Positions 1 to 11,155 of a stretch of DNA of 18,590 nt are shown here, piece by piece. How positions within the stretch are numbered: the stretch's first letter is position 1; the number at the start of each line of letters is the position of its first letter. The DNA is from DASPXY01 sp038227745 (GTDB lineage Bacteria > Planctomycetota > Planctomycetia > Gemmatales > Gemmataceae): positions 1 to 18,590 of the forward strand of contig JBBRPS010000086.1 in NCBI GenBank assembly GCA_038227745.1, written 5' to 3'. The translations under genes and the position numbers were made by a program. The notes under the pieces were generated by a model, which was not told the origin of the DNA, searched no databases, and saw only the letters and a program-made list of their open reading frames with translations.

Positions 1-143
1 GCACCCGACCGCAGTCCGCTCTAGCCCCGCCCCTGGAAACTGGCCCTCAAAGGATGGCGGGAACCTTTACCCCGTTTGTGGGGAGATAATGCTCCTAACA
101 CTCATTCTGCCCGCAGTGGAGCAGCGGAGCAGCGGAGCCTGCG

Positions 144-172
144 CCGGAGCGCGTGAGGGCATGCCGCTCCGG
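144..172 (-). terminator. Stem-loop directly after the STN-like protein gene
   Basis: A perfect 8-bp inverted repeat (CCGGAGCG at 144-151, CGCTCCGG at 165-172) with a 13-nt loop abuts the stop codon of the leftward gene ending at 173. The position suits a transcription end or mRNA-stabilising hairpin. No T-tract follows on the minus strand, so it is not a canonical intrinsic terminator. The remaining bases 1-143 show no recognisable gene; they hold a short imperfect GAGCAGCG microrepeat near 119-137. Confidence 0.4.
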
Positions 173-1798
173 TTACGGGGCCTCCTTCATTTCTCTCTTC
201 CCGAACAACGGGTAGTAAACTCCGGGTTGGGCAGCAGGAATTCTCTCGACTCCCGCCGGGTTCGCGGCCCAGGGGAACGCCCTGACTCCCGCCGGGAGTG
301 CAGGCGCTCGCTCCTCCCGGATCCGCCGAGCGTTCAGAGGCGACGTGACGTAAACGACGTTCTCGACCGTCACGGTTTCCAGTGCCGCCATGTTCGTGAG
401 GAGGTAGAGTGCGTTCTGCAACCTCACGCCGTGGCGGAAGTCTCCGCTCACCGCGAATTCCGCCCTGCGGGCACAGCGGGGGTCGAGAACCAGGGTAACG
501 CCGCCGAGTTCGGCCAGCGCCTTCAGCGCCTCGCTCAGCGGACGGCGCTCGAACTTCGCCCGGACCGTATGGCTCAACAAGGCCTCGACGGTCGCCCGCT
601 CTACGATGGTGACTTCCAGCACGCCCTGCCGCCAGAAGCAGGCCGCATCGTTCGTCGGGATCCTGGAAATGGCCAGCCGCAGCAGGTCCAACAGCGGCAG
701 CTGCTGCACGTCCGCGGGGAGCTTGACCGGCGTCTCTTTGATGTCCGGCGCGTCGGGGTTCGCTTCCGCGAAGGCTGCCTCATTGACGACCAGCCGCGCT
801 CCCTTGCCCTTTTCCTTGAGGACGCGGCGGACCAGGTCAAAGACCTTGTCCAGCGTCGTGCCCGCCTGCAGCGGTTTGGTGTCGATCATCTCGCGCAGCA
901 CCGGCGGCTCGATGACTGCGACGCCGGTGGAGATGCCCGGCAGTGCGGCCGACGCCTTCTCCTTTTTCCCACTCCTGGGCGGCGCGGACGGCGCAGGCGG
1001 CGGGTCCTCCAGCGGCAGCGGGTTGAGGTCGCGCCACGCCCGCCGCCGCTCTTCTTCCTGCCGCCCCCACTGCTCCTTCTCCAGCGCCTGCGCGTTCGCG
1101 GCCGAGGTGACGTAAGCCGCCTCCTCAGTGAGGAACACCTTGAGGCTCGCCATGTCGGCGAGCAGACGGAGTGCGCCCTCCACGCTGACGCCGTTGCTGA
1201 AAGACGCCGTCACGGGGGCCTTCACCTTGTCGGCGATGCGGACATCGACGATCACGTTGACGCCGCCCAGAACCGACAACTCCTCGACCACTTCCGCCAG
1301 CGGCCGCTTCTCGAAGGTCAGGAGGTATCTTTTCTGGAGCAGCCGTTTCGGACTGGCCCCCCTGGCGGTGGTGATCTCCACGGCCCCGCCGCGCAGCAGG
1401 AACATCGCATTCCTTGACGGGAGTTGAGCCAGGAGGAACCGCAGCGCACCTGCCACGGACTGGCGCCGCGGGGACGGCGGGAAGTTGACGGGCATGTCGG
1501 ACTGGTCGCCCTCCGCGAGGAGCGCTTCCGCGTCCACCCGGATCGGCAGCACGTTCTTGGCCTTGTGGGCGTCGTCCAGGGTGTGCTGGATCAACCGCAG
1601 CGCGTCGTTGAAGGAGAGTGGAACCTGGAAGTCGGGCAGATCGACGGACTCTTTCAGCAGCGCCCGCAGTTGGCGGTGGCGCTGCAGCGCCGCCTTTCCG
1701 TCAGGTGTTTCGGGTTGCTGCGCCGCGGCCGGCGCGAGGAGGAAGAGAACCGCCAGCCCCGAGAGGCAGAACGCCCCGGGTGCGATACGTCGGCTCAT
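173..1798 (-). CDS. Secreted protein with duplicated STN/secretin-N-like domains
   Basis: The 541-residue product starts with a signal peptide (about 1-26, MSRR then a hydrophobic run ending APAAAQ), so it should be exported. The body is an internal duplication. Residues about 50-240 and 300-495 each hold two units; the second unit of each half reads like an STN (secretin/TonB short N-terminal) fold, with FEKRPLAEVVEELSVLGGV in one half and FERRPLSEALKALAELGGV in the other, each followed by a strand ending YVTS. A charged, proline-rich linker (about 240-295) separates the halves. I chose the ATG at 1798 because GGAG lies 9 nt upstream; an in-frame ATG at 1828 would place extra polar residues before the signal peptide. 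STN units are known from secretins and TonB receptors, but no secretin barrel or plug is present. A periplasmic binding or scaffold role is inference. Product recognition is moderate; that the gene is real is near certain. Confidence 0.85.
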   Translation of the reverse strand: MSRRIAPGAFCLSGLAVLFLLAPAAAQQPETPDGKAALQRHRQLRALLKESVDLPDFQVPLSFNDALRLIQHTLDDAHKAKNVLPIRVDAEALLAEGDQSDMPVNFPPSPRRQSVAGALRFLLAQLPSRNAMFLLRGGAVEITTARGASPKRLLQKRYLLTFEKRPLAEVVEELSVLGGVNVIVDVRIADKVKAPVTASFSNGVSVEGALRLLADMASLKVFLTEEAAYVTSAANAQALEKEQWGRQEEERRRAWRDLNPLPLEDPPPAPSAPPRSGKKEKASAALPGISTGVAVIEPPVLREMIDTKPLQAGTTLDKVFDLVRRVLKEKGKGARLVVNEAAFAEANPDAPDIKETPVKLPADVQQLPLLDLLRLAISRIPTNDAACFWRQGVLEVTIVERATVEALLSHTVRAKFERRPLSEALKALAELGGVTLVLDPRCARRAEFAVSGDFRHGVRLQNALYLLTNMAALETVTVENVVYVTSPLNARRIREERAPALPAGVRAFPWAANPAGVERIPAAQPGVYYPLFGKREMKEAP

Positions 1799-1943
1799 CG
1801 AAAGGACTCCAGGAGGTCTCCGGCCCATTACCAGAGGCCCCGCGCACCGACTTGCTTCCTCCAGGATCGATTCTATTCCCCGCCGGCCCGCTCGGCAGCG
1901 CCAGGAGCGCCGGTGCCGGGAGACGGCGGGGCCTTGGCCTTTC

Positions 1944-2927
1944 TCAATAGAAGACCCGGAGTTCCACGCGCACGATGTCCTTGTACCAGACGTCGCCGGT
2001 CAGGGCGTGACCGTAGCCGAGGTAGACGTCGCCCCTCTTCCCCCAGCCGGCACGCACGCCCGCCTTGGCGTTGAAGATCGTCTCCCCCCCCGAACTCTTC
2101 ACCCCGACGTTCCCCGCCGGGAAGACCACCAGTTCCTTGCCGCTCAGCAGCGTCCAGCCGACGAACTCGACCACCGGGGTGATCCAGAAGTCGTCGTCGC
2201 AGCGCCGTCCGACGGCCACACCCAGGCCGTAACGGACAAAGTCGCCGGCGAAGTCGCTGCCCCCCAGGGCCGTCCAGTAGCGCAGCTCGCCCTCAAAGGT
2301 CACGTATTCCATCGGCTGGTAGTTGACGAGCAGGCCCGGTTCCAGGCTCCAGTGATAGGTGCTGATCCACTCGCCGATGCGCGTCGGCATGGTCCCGCGG
2401 AGCATGAAGGTGGTCGTCAGCTCGGACGAGCTGATGAACGCCCACTTGAAGCCGGCGCTGACATCGGCGAGGCCACTCTCGTTCAGGTTCACCGTCGGGT
2501 CGGCCCAGCGGAATGGCAGGTCGAGGAAGACGGAGAACCTGTCCCGGACGGCGGCCTCTATGTAGGCGGACAGTTCCTGGTTATTCAGGTTCGTTTCGGG
2601 GGTCGGCTCGTGGGTGAAGGGCAGGCCGTTTTTCACGTAGAGGAACTCGGCCCGCGTCGGCCGGTGGTTCTGATACCAGGTGTCGAAGCGCAGGCGGAAC
2701 TGGTTCCGGACCAGGGCGCTATCGATGTAGCCGACGCTGCTCTCCGCGTCGGACGGCCCCTGGTCTCCCGAAGAGGACTCCGCGGACGGGGAGTCGCCGA
2801 ACCCGGGCGACGCTGCGCTGGGTGGCTGGGCGGCCTGCTGCGCCCGTGCCGTCGCCACAGGGGCAAGGAGTCCCAGGGCCGCGATGAGGCCCGCCAGCCA
2901 CGCCTTCCGGCCGACGCACGAGCGCAT
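1944..2927 (-). CDS. Outer-membrane beta-barrel-like protein
   Basis: The 327-residue protein starts MRSCVGRKAW with a signal peptide cleaved near ARAQ (about residue 30). A Ser/Pro/Gly/Asp-rich stretch follows (about 31-65). The rest is alternating amphipathic strands rich in Trp, Tyr and Phe: NQFRLRFDTWYQNHRP, FSVFLDLPFRWADPT, VSAGFKWAFI, VTFEGELRYWTALGG, GDVYLGYGHALTG. It ends with the aromatic terminal strand VELRVFY, as outer-membrane barrels often do. It resembles the Phenol_MetA_deg/transporter-like barrel families of planctomycetes, but I cannot name a substrate. The start at 2927 has GGAGGAG 3 nt upstream; longer in-frame readings back to 3413 run through the kinase gene and lack signal-peptide logic. 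It lies 146 bp after the kinase stop and has its own candidate promoter. Confidence 0.82.
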   Translation of the reverse strand: MRSCVGRKAWLAGLIAALGLLAPVATARAQQAAQPPSAASPGFGDSPSAESSSGDQGPSDAESSVGYIDSALVRNQFRLRFDTWYQNHRPTRAEFLYVKNGLPFTHEPTPETNLNNQELSAYIEAAVRDRFSVFLDLPFRWADPTVNLNESGLADVSAGFKWAFISSSELTTTFMLRGTMPTRIGEWISTYHWSLEPGLLVNYQPMEYVTFEGELRYWTALGGSDFAGDFVRYGLGVAVGRRCDDDFWITPVVEFVGWTLLSGKELVVFPAGNVGVKSSGGETIFNAKAGVRAGWGKRGDVYLGYGHALTGDVWYKDIVRVELRVFY

Positions 2928-3000
2928 ACTCTCCTCCGTGAAAGTCCCGGCCTTCGGTCCAGGGAGGGAATCCCCGCGATGATTGGTAGCGAAGTGCGGG

Positions 3001-3029
3001 GCTATACTCCTTCCGGCGACCGCGTGCAA
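3001..3029 (-). promoter_or_regulatory. Candidate promoter of the beta-barrel gene
   Basis: On the minus strand TTGCAC (3029-3024) and TATAGC (3006-3001) are separated by exactly 17 nt, about 70 nt before the ATG at 2927. The -35 element is weak against the sigma-70 consensus, but the same TTGCAC with 17-nt spacing recurs before the small gene at 12607. Confidence 0.35.
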
Positions 3030-3038
3030 GTCCAACCC

Positions 3039-3056
3039 TCCGGGGGCGCTCCCGGA
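3039..3056 (-). terminator. Possible stem-loop after the kinase gene
   Basis: A 6-bp inverted repeat TCCGGG/CCCGGA with a 6-nt loop lies 18 nt beyond the kinase stop codon on the minus strand. It is short and lacks a clear T-run, so termination is only suggested by position. Confidence 0.25.
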
Positions 3057-3073
3057 AGATTTGTCCCACGCCC

Positions 3074-6097
<3,024 letters not shown>

Positions 6098-6131
6098 GCG
6101 TGCCTCCGGGACGGGGAACGGACGAAATGTG

Positions 6132-6159
6132 ATTATCGCACGCCTGCGGCCACTTTCAA
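6132..6159 (-). promoter_or_regulatory. Sigma-70-like promoter of the kinase gene
   Basis: On the minus strand TTGAAA (6159-6154) and GATAAT (6137-6132) are 16 nt apart, each matching 5 of 6 consensus positions. Transcription would begin near 6125, giving a leader of about 28 nt before the kinase ATG at 6097. It lies in an A+T-richer patch of an otherwise G+C-rich region. Confidence 0.55.
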
Positions 6160-6284
6160 GGGACCGAAGGGGCGGCTGTCAAGGCGGGAGGCCAGGGCGC
6201 GGCCAGTGATTCGGGAGCTTGCCGTGGTACAGGCGACTCTGTGACCGGCCAGGATCTCGAGGCCGCCAGGGCGGCGCCGTCTCC

Positions 6285-6313
6285 TTGCGTCGGCAGGCGA
6301 ACGGGCTTACGAT
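6285..6313 (+). promoter_or_regulatory. Candidate promoter of the LolA-like gene
   Basis: TTGCGT (6285-6290) and TACGAT (6308-6313) are spaced 17 nt and lie about 45 nt before the ATG at 6359. Both hexamers are imperfect, so this rests mainly on spacing and position. Confidence 0.3.
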
Positions 6314-6358
6314 AGGTTACCATCCACGAGACGCCGACTCCCCGGGAGGACTGCCGTC

Positions 6359-7060
6359 ATGCGACTCGCGCTGCTGACCGTTGTGCTGGCACTGCCGGCC
6401 CTGGCCCCGGCACAACAGGGCAACGACGCGGAAAAGCTGTTCCGCGCCATGGAAGACCGCCTCGCCCGGGCGAAGACGCTGAGCCTGAAATTCGAGATCG
6501 ACGGCGAACTCGGCGACATGGGGAAGGTCAAGTTCGACGGTTCGCTGGTGCTCGGCGGCGGGAACAAGGTGCGCCTGGAAGGCACGAGACAGTTCTTCGG
6601 GAAGAACGATAAGGTGGAGCTGGTTTCGGACGGCACGCGCCTGCGCGCCACGGTGAACGGCGAGCGGGAGGCGAAGCTCCTCGCCACGCCGAAGCAATTC
6701 CACGGTGCCCTGGCGAAGGCCCTCGGCAGCGTCGGGGTGTTCGCGGGCCTGCTGGAGTTGGCGCCCGGCGCCGACCGAAAGCTGGAACTGTCCCCCGAGG
6801 AGTTGTTCCCCGCCTCGGACTTCAAACTGGCGCCAAAGGAGAAGGTCCGCGGCCGCGAGGCGCAGGTGCTCACGCATCGCGTCAAGGACCGTTGCAAGGA
6901 GAACGTACTCGTCACGGTTTGGATCGATACGAAGACGAACCTGCCCCTGCGGCGAGTCGTGTCCGACGAGAACCGGACGAACGTCCGGGTCACCGAGTAC
7001 TACACGGACTTCAAGACGGACGAGAAGCTCGACGCCAAACAGTTCGAGCTGCCGAAATGA
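6359..7060 (+). CDS. Secreted LolA/DUF2092-like protein
   Basis: The 233-residue product has a signal peptide (MRLALLTVVLALPALAPAQQ, cleavage about 18-20). It is followed by a helix (AEKLFRAMEDRLARAKTLSL) and a run of beta strands: LKFEIDGELG, KFDGSLVLGGGNKVRLEG, KVELVSDGTRLRATVNG. A C-terminal part resembles the DUF2092/LolA superfamily half-barrel (VTVWIDTKTNLPLRRVV, then TEYYTDFKTDEKLD). Proteins of this fold bind hydrophobic ligands such as lipoprotein acyl chains; here the ligand is unknown. GGGAGGA lies 8 nt before the ATG. The gene is divergent from the kinase and convergent with the WD40 operon. The assignment is by pattern, not by a key residue, so function is moderate while the coding call is firm. 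Confidence 0.82.
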   Translation: MRLALLTVVLALPALAPAQQGNDAEKLFRAMEDRLARAKTLSLKFEIDGELGDMGKVKFDGSLVLGGGNKVRLEGTRQFFGKNDKVELVSDGTRLRATVNGEREAKLLATPKQFHGALAKALGSVGVFAGLLELAPGADRKLELSPEELFPASDFKLAPKEKVRGREAQVLTHRVKDRCKENVLVTVWIDTKTNLPLRRVVSDENRTNVRVTEYYTDFKTDEKLDAKQFELPK

Positions 7061-7078
7061 CCCTCCTCCTCTGTCCGC

Positions 7079-7120
7079 GCGGCGGTGCGCGTCGAAAACC
7101 TTGATCTGTTCCCGCACCCG
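7079..7120 (+). pseudogene. Relic of a glycosyltransferase-like gene
   Basis: These 42 bp match 11981-12022 inside the intact glycosyltransferase-like gene at 39 of 42 positions by eye. Both copies read AAVRVENLDLFPHP in the same frame. The three differences (CTT/CTC, GAT/GAC, CTG/TTG) are all silent. Similarity stops on both sides, and no start, DSD motif or C-terminal part is present, so this is a fragment rather than a gene. It lies between the stop of the LolA-like gene and the end of the WD40 operon. It was probably left by an old duplication or rearrangement. Confidence 0.6.
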
Positions 7121-7141
7121 CACGCCGGCTGCCCCGCCGGG

Positions 7142-8365
7142 TCAATGGGGCGGCGGCAAGAGCGTCGCCCGTTCCTTGCCGGTCGCTGCGTCCCACAGTC
7201 GCACGGCGCCATCCTTGCCCCCGCTGGCCACGAACCGTCCATCCGGCGCGAAGGCAACGCACAACACCTCGTCCGTGTGGTTCAGGACGAGGCGCGGCTT
7301 CGGGGCGCGGGCGGCGGCGTGCAGGCGACGGGCGCGGATGCGCACCTCGGCCGACGGTGACTCCTTCGCCGCCCGCCGCACCTCCGGCTCGGCCAGCGAC
7401 CCCAGCGCCGCCAGCTCCTTCTCCGCTTTTTCGCGCGCCTCGTAAGCGTCGTCGTCCAGCAGGGCGAGCAGCTCGCCGATGCGCTTGCGCTCCGCCGCAC
7501 TCGGCTCGCGGACATCGAGGTCGAAGACGTCCACGCCGCGGCGCCCCATCCGGCAGACGGCGAGCGCCCGCCCGTCCGGCGCCAGGGCCGCCTGCTGCGC
7601 GGCGCCACCCCGCAGGTCCAGGAGTGCCTTGCCCGAGCGCACCTCGCGCAGCCGCACGCTGCCGTCCCAGCTCGCCGTCAGCAGCCTGGCCCCCGTCACG
7701 TCCAGGGCCGCCCACGGGATGCCGCTCTGATGGTCGGCGATACGCTGCCCGGGCCGGCCGCCGGCCACGTCCCAGAAGCGGACGCTGCCGTCGGGTGAGG
7801 ACGAGATCAGCGTCGCCCCGTCGGGAGAAAAGGCGACGGAGTAAACGGGTTTCGTATGTCCCTTGAATACCGTCCGCACCTGCCGCGTGGCCGTGTCCCA
7901 GAGCCGCACGGTGTGGTCGTAGCTGCCGACGGCGAGGAGCTTGCCGTCGGGAGAGAAGGCCACCGCCCGGGCCGCCTCCCCGTGGCCGGACAGCAGCGCC
8001 TTCACCGCGCCGGTCGCGACGTCCAGCAGACGGCAGTGCTCGTCGAAGCAGCCGACGGCCAGGGTCTTGCCGTCGGGCGCGAAGGCCACGGCGGGGATGC
8101 CGCGCTTCTCGCTGCGGTGCAGGCGCGGCTTGCGCGTCTGCATGTCCCAGACCGTCACGGTGCCCGCGTCCTTCGGCTCGCCGGAACAGGCCGCCAGCAG
8201 CCGGCCGTCGGGCGAGATGGCCACGGCGCGGAATGCCGGCGACTCGTCCGGTGTCCCGTCGGCGGGCGCCGCACGTCCGCCCGGAGAGAGGAGGATGGCC
8301 GCGAGCAGGATAACGAGCAGGGCCGCCGCGGGCTGCCGCGGAAATCCTCTGGCTGGCATGCGCAT
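7142..8365 (-). CDS. Secreted WD40 seven-blade propeller protein with helical insert
   Basis: The 407-residue product has an N-terminal hydrophobic signal (about 11-33) and WD40 repeats marked by SPDGRLLA-type strands and WD ends: TVWDMQTRK, RLLDVATGA, RLWDTATRQ, RFWDVAGGR, RLREVRSGK, VDVFDLDVR and the last, RLWDAATGKE. That makes seven blades, enough for one closed propeller. Between blades six and seven is a helical insert of about 60 residues (289-352) with LDDDAYEAREKAEKELAALG, a HEAT-like pattern. The same type of module sits N-terminal in the upstream gene. The ATG at 8365 is favoured because GGGAGG lies 8 nt upstream; an ATG two codons later is possible. It begins 18 nt after the larger WD40 gene and is surely cotranscribed. 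Propellers of this kind bind proteins; the partner is unknown. Confidence 0.9.
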   Translation of the reverse strand: MRMPARGFPRQPAAALLVILLAAILLSPGGRAAPADGTPDESPAFRAVAISPDGRLLAACSGEPKDAGTVTVWDMQTRKPRLHRSEKRGIPAVAFAPDGKTLAVGCFDEHCRLLDVATGAVKALLSGHGEAARAVAFSPDGKLLAVGSYDHTVRLWDTATRQVRTVFKGHTKPVYSVAFSPDGATLISSSPDGSVRFWDVAGGRPGQRIADHQSGIPWAALDVTGARLLTASWDGSVRLREVRSGKALLDLRGGAAQQAALAPDGRALAVCRMGRRGVDVFDLDVREPSAAERKRIGELLALLDDDAYEAREKAEKELAALGSLAEPEVRRAAKESPSAEVRIRARRLHAAARAPKPRLVLNHTDEVLCVAFAPDGRFVASGGKDGAVRLWDAATGKERATLLPPPH

Positions 8366-8383
8366 GGAGCGTACCTCCCGGGG

Positions 8384-10948
8384 TCATCGTTCGCGGGTCG
8401 TGTCTTCGGCCAGCAGGTCCCAGATCAGCACGGACGTGTCCTCCAGCCCGGCGGCGAGGAAACGGCCGTCCGGCGAGAAGGCGAGGGCATCGGGTACGGC
8501 CGGCAGGTTGGGGATCGTCCACCGCTTCCGCCCCGTCGCCGTCTCCCACAAGTCGATGCGCCTCTCGGGCGCGCCGCTGGCCACCGCGAACATCTTGCCG
8601 TCGGCCGTGAAGGCCGCGTAGCCGCTCTGGCCCCCCACAGGCGCGATCGTCTGGCGGTGCTCCCCCGAGGGGACCCGGTGCAACCGCAGCGAGCCGGGCT
8701 GGCTCCAGTTCGTCGTCAGCAGCAGGTTGCCGGCGGGGGCGACGTGGAGGGATTCTCCCCCCGGAGCGGGGACGGCCCGCAATTCCTTGCCGGTGCGGAC
8801 GTGGATCACGTGCAGCTTCGCGCCCACTTGCAGGAACAGGGCCCGCGCGTCCGCGGCGAACGCGCCGTCGTGCAGGCCCTCCCCGCGATTCTGCAGTTCC
8901 TCCATCGCGTTGGGCTCCTCCCCCTCCTCGCGGACCGCAAAGCCGGTGGGACGCACGCGGTGCTCCCGCAGGGCTTTGCCGCGGGCGATGTCCCAGGTGC
9001 GCAGGTACATGTCGTCCCCCCAGGAGATCAGATCCTTGCCGTCGCCGCTGAAGGCCAGGGCGCGCCGGCTGCCGAGCCTGCCGTGGCCGGCCAGGCGGTA
9101 GACCTCGCGCCCCGTGGCCGTCTCCCACAGCCGCACCGTGTCGTCGAGGCTGGACGAGGCGATCAGACGGCCGTCCGGCGACAGCGCCAGCCCGCGCACC
9201 CAGGACTGGTGGCCCAGCACGTGCAGCGGTTTGCCGCCGACCGCGTCCCACACGCGCACCGTCTCGTCGTCACTCGCCGTCACCACCCGCTTGCCGTCCG
9301 GCGTGAAGAGGATGCGGTGGACCAGGCCGCGGTGCCCCTCCGCGCGGCCCGCGACCTCCTCCAGCGTATCCACGCGCCAAAGGCGCAGGCCGTACCCCGT
9401 CGCCACCCCCAATATGCGTGCGTCGGGCGAGAACGCCAGGCCGTAGGCGCCGTCGGCGACCGGCAGGCGACGGAGCAGTTTCCCCGATGCCACCTCCCAC
9501 AGGAGGATCCCCCGCTCTCGCCCGTAAATCGAGGCCACCAGCCTGCCGTCCGGGGAGAAAGTCACGGCATGGGTGAAATTCGTGCCGTCGTCGGCCGCGA
9601 GGCTCCGCACCAGCCGGCCGGTGGCGGCGTCCCAGAGGCGAACCCCGAAGAGGTCATTGCCCCCGGTCGCGAGTGTCTTGCCGTCCGGGGCGAAGGCGAC
9701 GACCGTGGCGTCCCGGTCGCGGCCCTTGAGCTTCCGCACCTCGCGGCCGGTCTTCACGTCCCAGAGGCGGACGCCACGGTCTCCCCCGCCCGGAGTCGTC
9801 GCGACCAGGGCCCCATCGGGAGAGACGGCCAGGGTGGGCCCCCCGGAAACCGCCTTGAAGGCGCGCACCTGCCTCCCGGAAGAGACGTCCCACAGCCAGA
9901 TCTTGCCCTCGCGCTTGCCCGTGCTGACGAGGGTCTTGCCGTCCGGAAGGAAGGCCAGCGCGACGGGGAACCGCTCGAGGGGAGCGATGGTCCGCCGCTC
10001 CTTCAGGGTGGCCGTGTCCCACAACTTGATGACGCTGCCGCCGCCCTGCCCGAGGCCGGTAACGCCGGCCGTCGCCAGCAGCTTGCCGTCGGGCGACAGG
10101 GCGACCGCCACGAAAAGGGAGTCGGCCCCGTCGATGCCCCGCAGCAGCTTGCCGTTCGCCGCGTCCCAGACGCGCAGGGAAGTCTCATTGGCGGTGCTCA
10201 TCACGGTCTTCCCGTCCGGGGCGAACAGGACATGGAGGCCGCCGCCGGGGTGACGGAAGCGCACCGTGCCGAGGCGGGCGACGGCGCCGGCCGGCAGCGG
10301 GTCGCCGTACAAGTCCGTTGCGGGCCGGGGGGCGAAGGCGGGACGGAACGGGGCCGTGAGCCGGCGGTCGAGCCGGTCCAGCGACGCGCGGGCCTCGCGC
10401 GTCAGCCGGGCCACCGGGGCACCGCTCGCGAGGGCGTGCAGGACTTCCCGCGCTGCCGGCGTGCCGAGGTGCTCGAGCACCTCGACGGCGCGCCAGGCCC
10501 GCAGCAGTTCCGGCAGGACAATCGGCCCCTGCAGCTTCTGCAGCAACTGCTCGACGCGGCGGCGCACCTCCAGCGGCGGGTTGGCCGCGTACACCTTCCG
10601 CAGTTCCGCCTCGGCCTGTTCGCCGAGCCGCTCCAGCTCGGCGTTCGCGCGTTCGCGGACGGTGAAGCGTTTGCTCCGCAGATCCTCGATCGGGCGGGAC
10701 ACCTGCGCCGGGTCAGCGGGTGCGACCGGCCGCAGCTTGCCCTTGAGGAAGGGGGGCACCGCCTGGTCCGGTGAGCGGATCAACAGGCGGACGGCCTCGT
10801 ACGCCCTGGCCGCGTCGGCGCCGGCGAGGTCCGCCCAGGGCGACTCCAGTATCGGCGCGGGCAGGGCGCCGGCAGGCACCTGTGCGGCAGCGGTGACCAG
10901 GCCGAGCAGCGAACCGGCCAGCACGGGCCAGGCAACGAGCAGACGCAT
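8384..10948 (-). CDS. Secreted WD40 double-propeller protein with N-terminal helical modules
   Basis: This 854-residue protein starts with a signal peptide (about 1-22). Helical modules follow at about 86-140 (PIEDLRSKRFTVRERANAEL, ending EVRRRVEQLLQKL) and about 146-195. From about 225 to the end I count fourteen WD40 units by their closing strands, among them RVWDAANGK, KLWDTATLK, WLWDVSSGR, RLWDVKTGR, RLWDAATGR, LLWEVASGK, RLWRVDTLE, RVWDAVGGK, RLWETATGR, RTWDIARGK, DLWETATGR and LIWDLLAED, with two degenerate units near HVIHVRTGK and RLHRVPSGE. Fourteen fits two seven-blade propellers. No catalytic domain is visible, so a periplasmic protein-binding scaffold is the likeliest role. GGGAGGGG precedes the ATG at 10948. 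The gene overlaps nothing and is the first of a two-gene operon with a smaller relative. Confidence 0.92.
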   Translation of the reverse strand: MRLLVAWPVLAGSLLGLVTAAAQVPAGALPAPILESPWADLAGADAARAYEAVRLLIRSPDQAVPPFLKGKLRPVAPADPAQVSRPIEDLRSKRFTVRERANAELERLGEQAEAELRKVYAANPPLEVRRRVEQLLQKLQGPIVLPELLRAWRAVEVLEHLGTPAAREVLHALASGAPVARLTREARASLDRLDRRLTAPFRPAFAPRPATDLYGDPLPAGAVARLGTVRFRHPGGGLHVLFAPDGKTVMSTANETSLRVWDAANGKLLRGIDGADSLFVAVALSPDGKLLATAGVTGLGQGGGSVIKLWDTATLKERRTIAPLERFPVALAFLPDGKTLVSTGKREGKIWLWDVSSGRQVRAFKAVSGGPTLAVSPDGALVATTPGGGDRGVRLWDVKTGREVRKLKGRDRDATVVAFAPDGKTLATGGNDLFGVRLWDAATGRLVRSLAADDGTNFTHAVTFSPDGRLVASIYGRERGILLWEVASGKLLRRLPVADGAYGLAFSPDARILGVATGYGLRLWRVDTLEEVAGRAEGHRGLVHRILFTPDGKRVVTASDDETVRVWDAVGGKPLHVLGHQSWVRGLALSPDGRLIASSSLDDTVRLWETATGREVYRLAGHGRLGSRRALAFSGDGKDLISWGDDMYLRTWDIARGKALREHRVRPTGFAVREEGEEPNAMEELQNRGEGLHDGAFAADARALFLQVGAKLHVIHVRTGKELRAVPAPGGESLHVAPAGNLLLTTNWSQPGSLRLHRVPSGEHRQTIAPVGGQSGYAAFTADGKMFAVASGAPERRIDLWETATGRKRWTIPNLPAVPDALAFSPDGRFLAAGLEDTSVLIWDLLAEDTTRER

Positions 10949-11155
10949 CGGCGTTCCCCTCCCTAATGGAGATGTGACGGCTCTCTGTAGTTACAAGCTC
11001 GCGCGACCTCGTTTGTGACCCGCTACGTGCCCGCGCGCAGGCCAGGGAAGAGCCGCCGCAACTCTTTCGTCATTCGCTGTATCCCGTGACGCAGATGCGA
11101 CTATTCTACGCCTTCCGTGCCGTCGCGGGATGGGCGAGCGGGGCACCTGTCCGGC

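Noticed and set aside
119..140. GAGCAGCG microrepeat at the left edge
   Set aside because: It has only two to three imperfect units, is too short for a functional tandem repeat, and is common in G+C-rich sequence.
7011..9251. 746-codon minus-strand frame overlapping both WD40 genes
   Set aside because: It is a frame-shifted shadow of the true WD40 frames on the same strand. It crosses the real stop/start junction at 8365-8384 and is almost only Arg/Gly/Ala/Pro.
7856..10774. 972-codon plus-strand frame across the WD40 operon
   Set aside because: It shows a repetitive antisense echo of WD40 repeats (VAVGREG-type peptides recurring in phase), without a start signal or recognisable domain.
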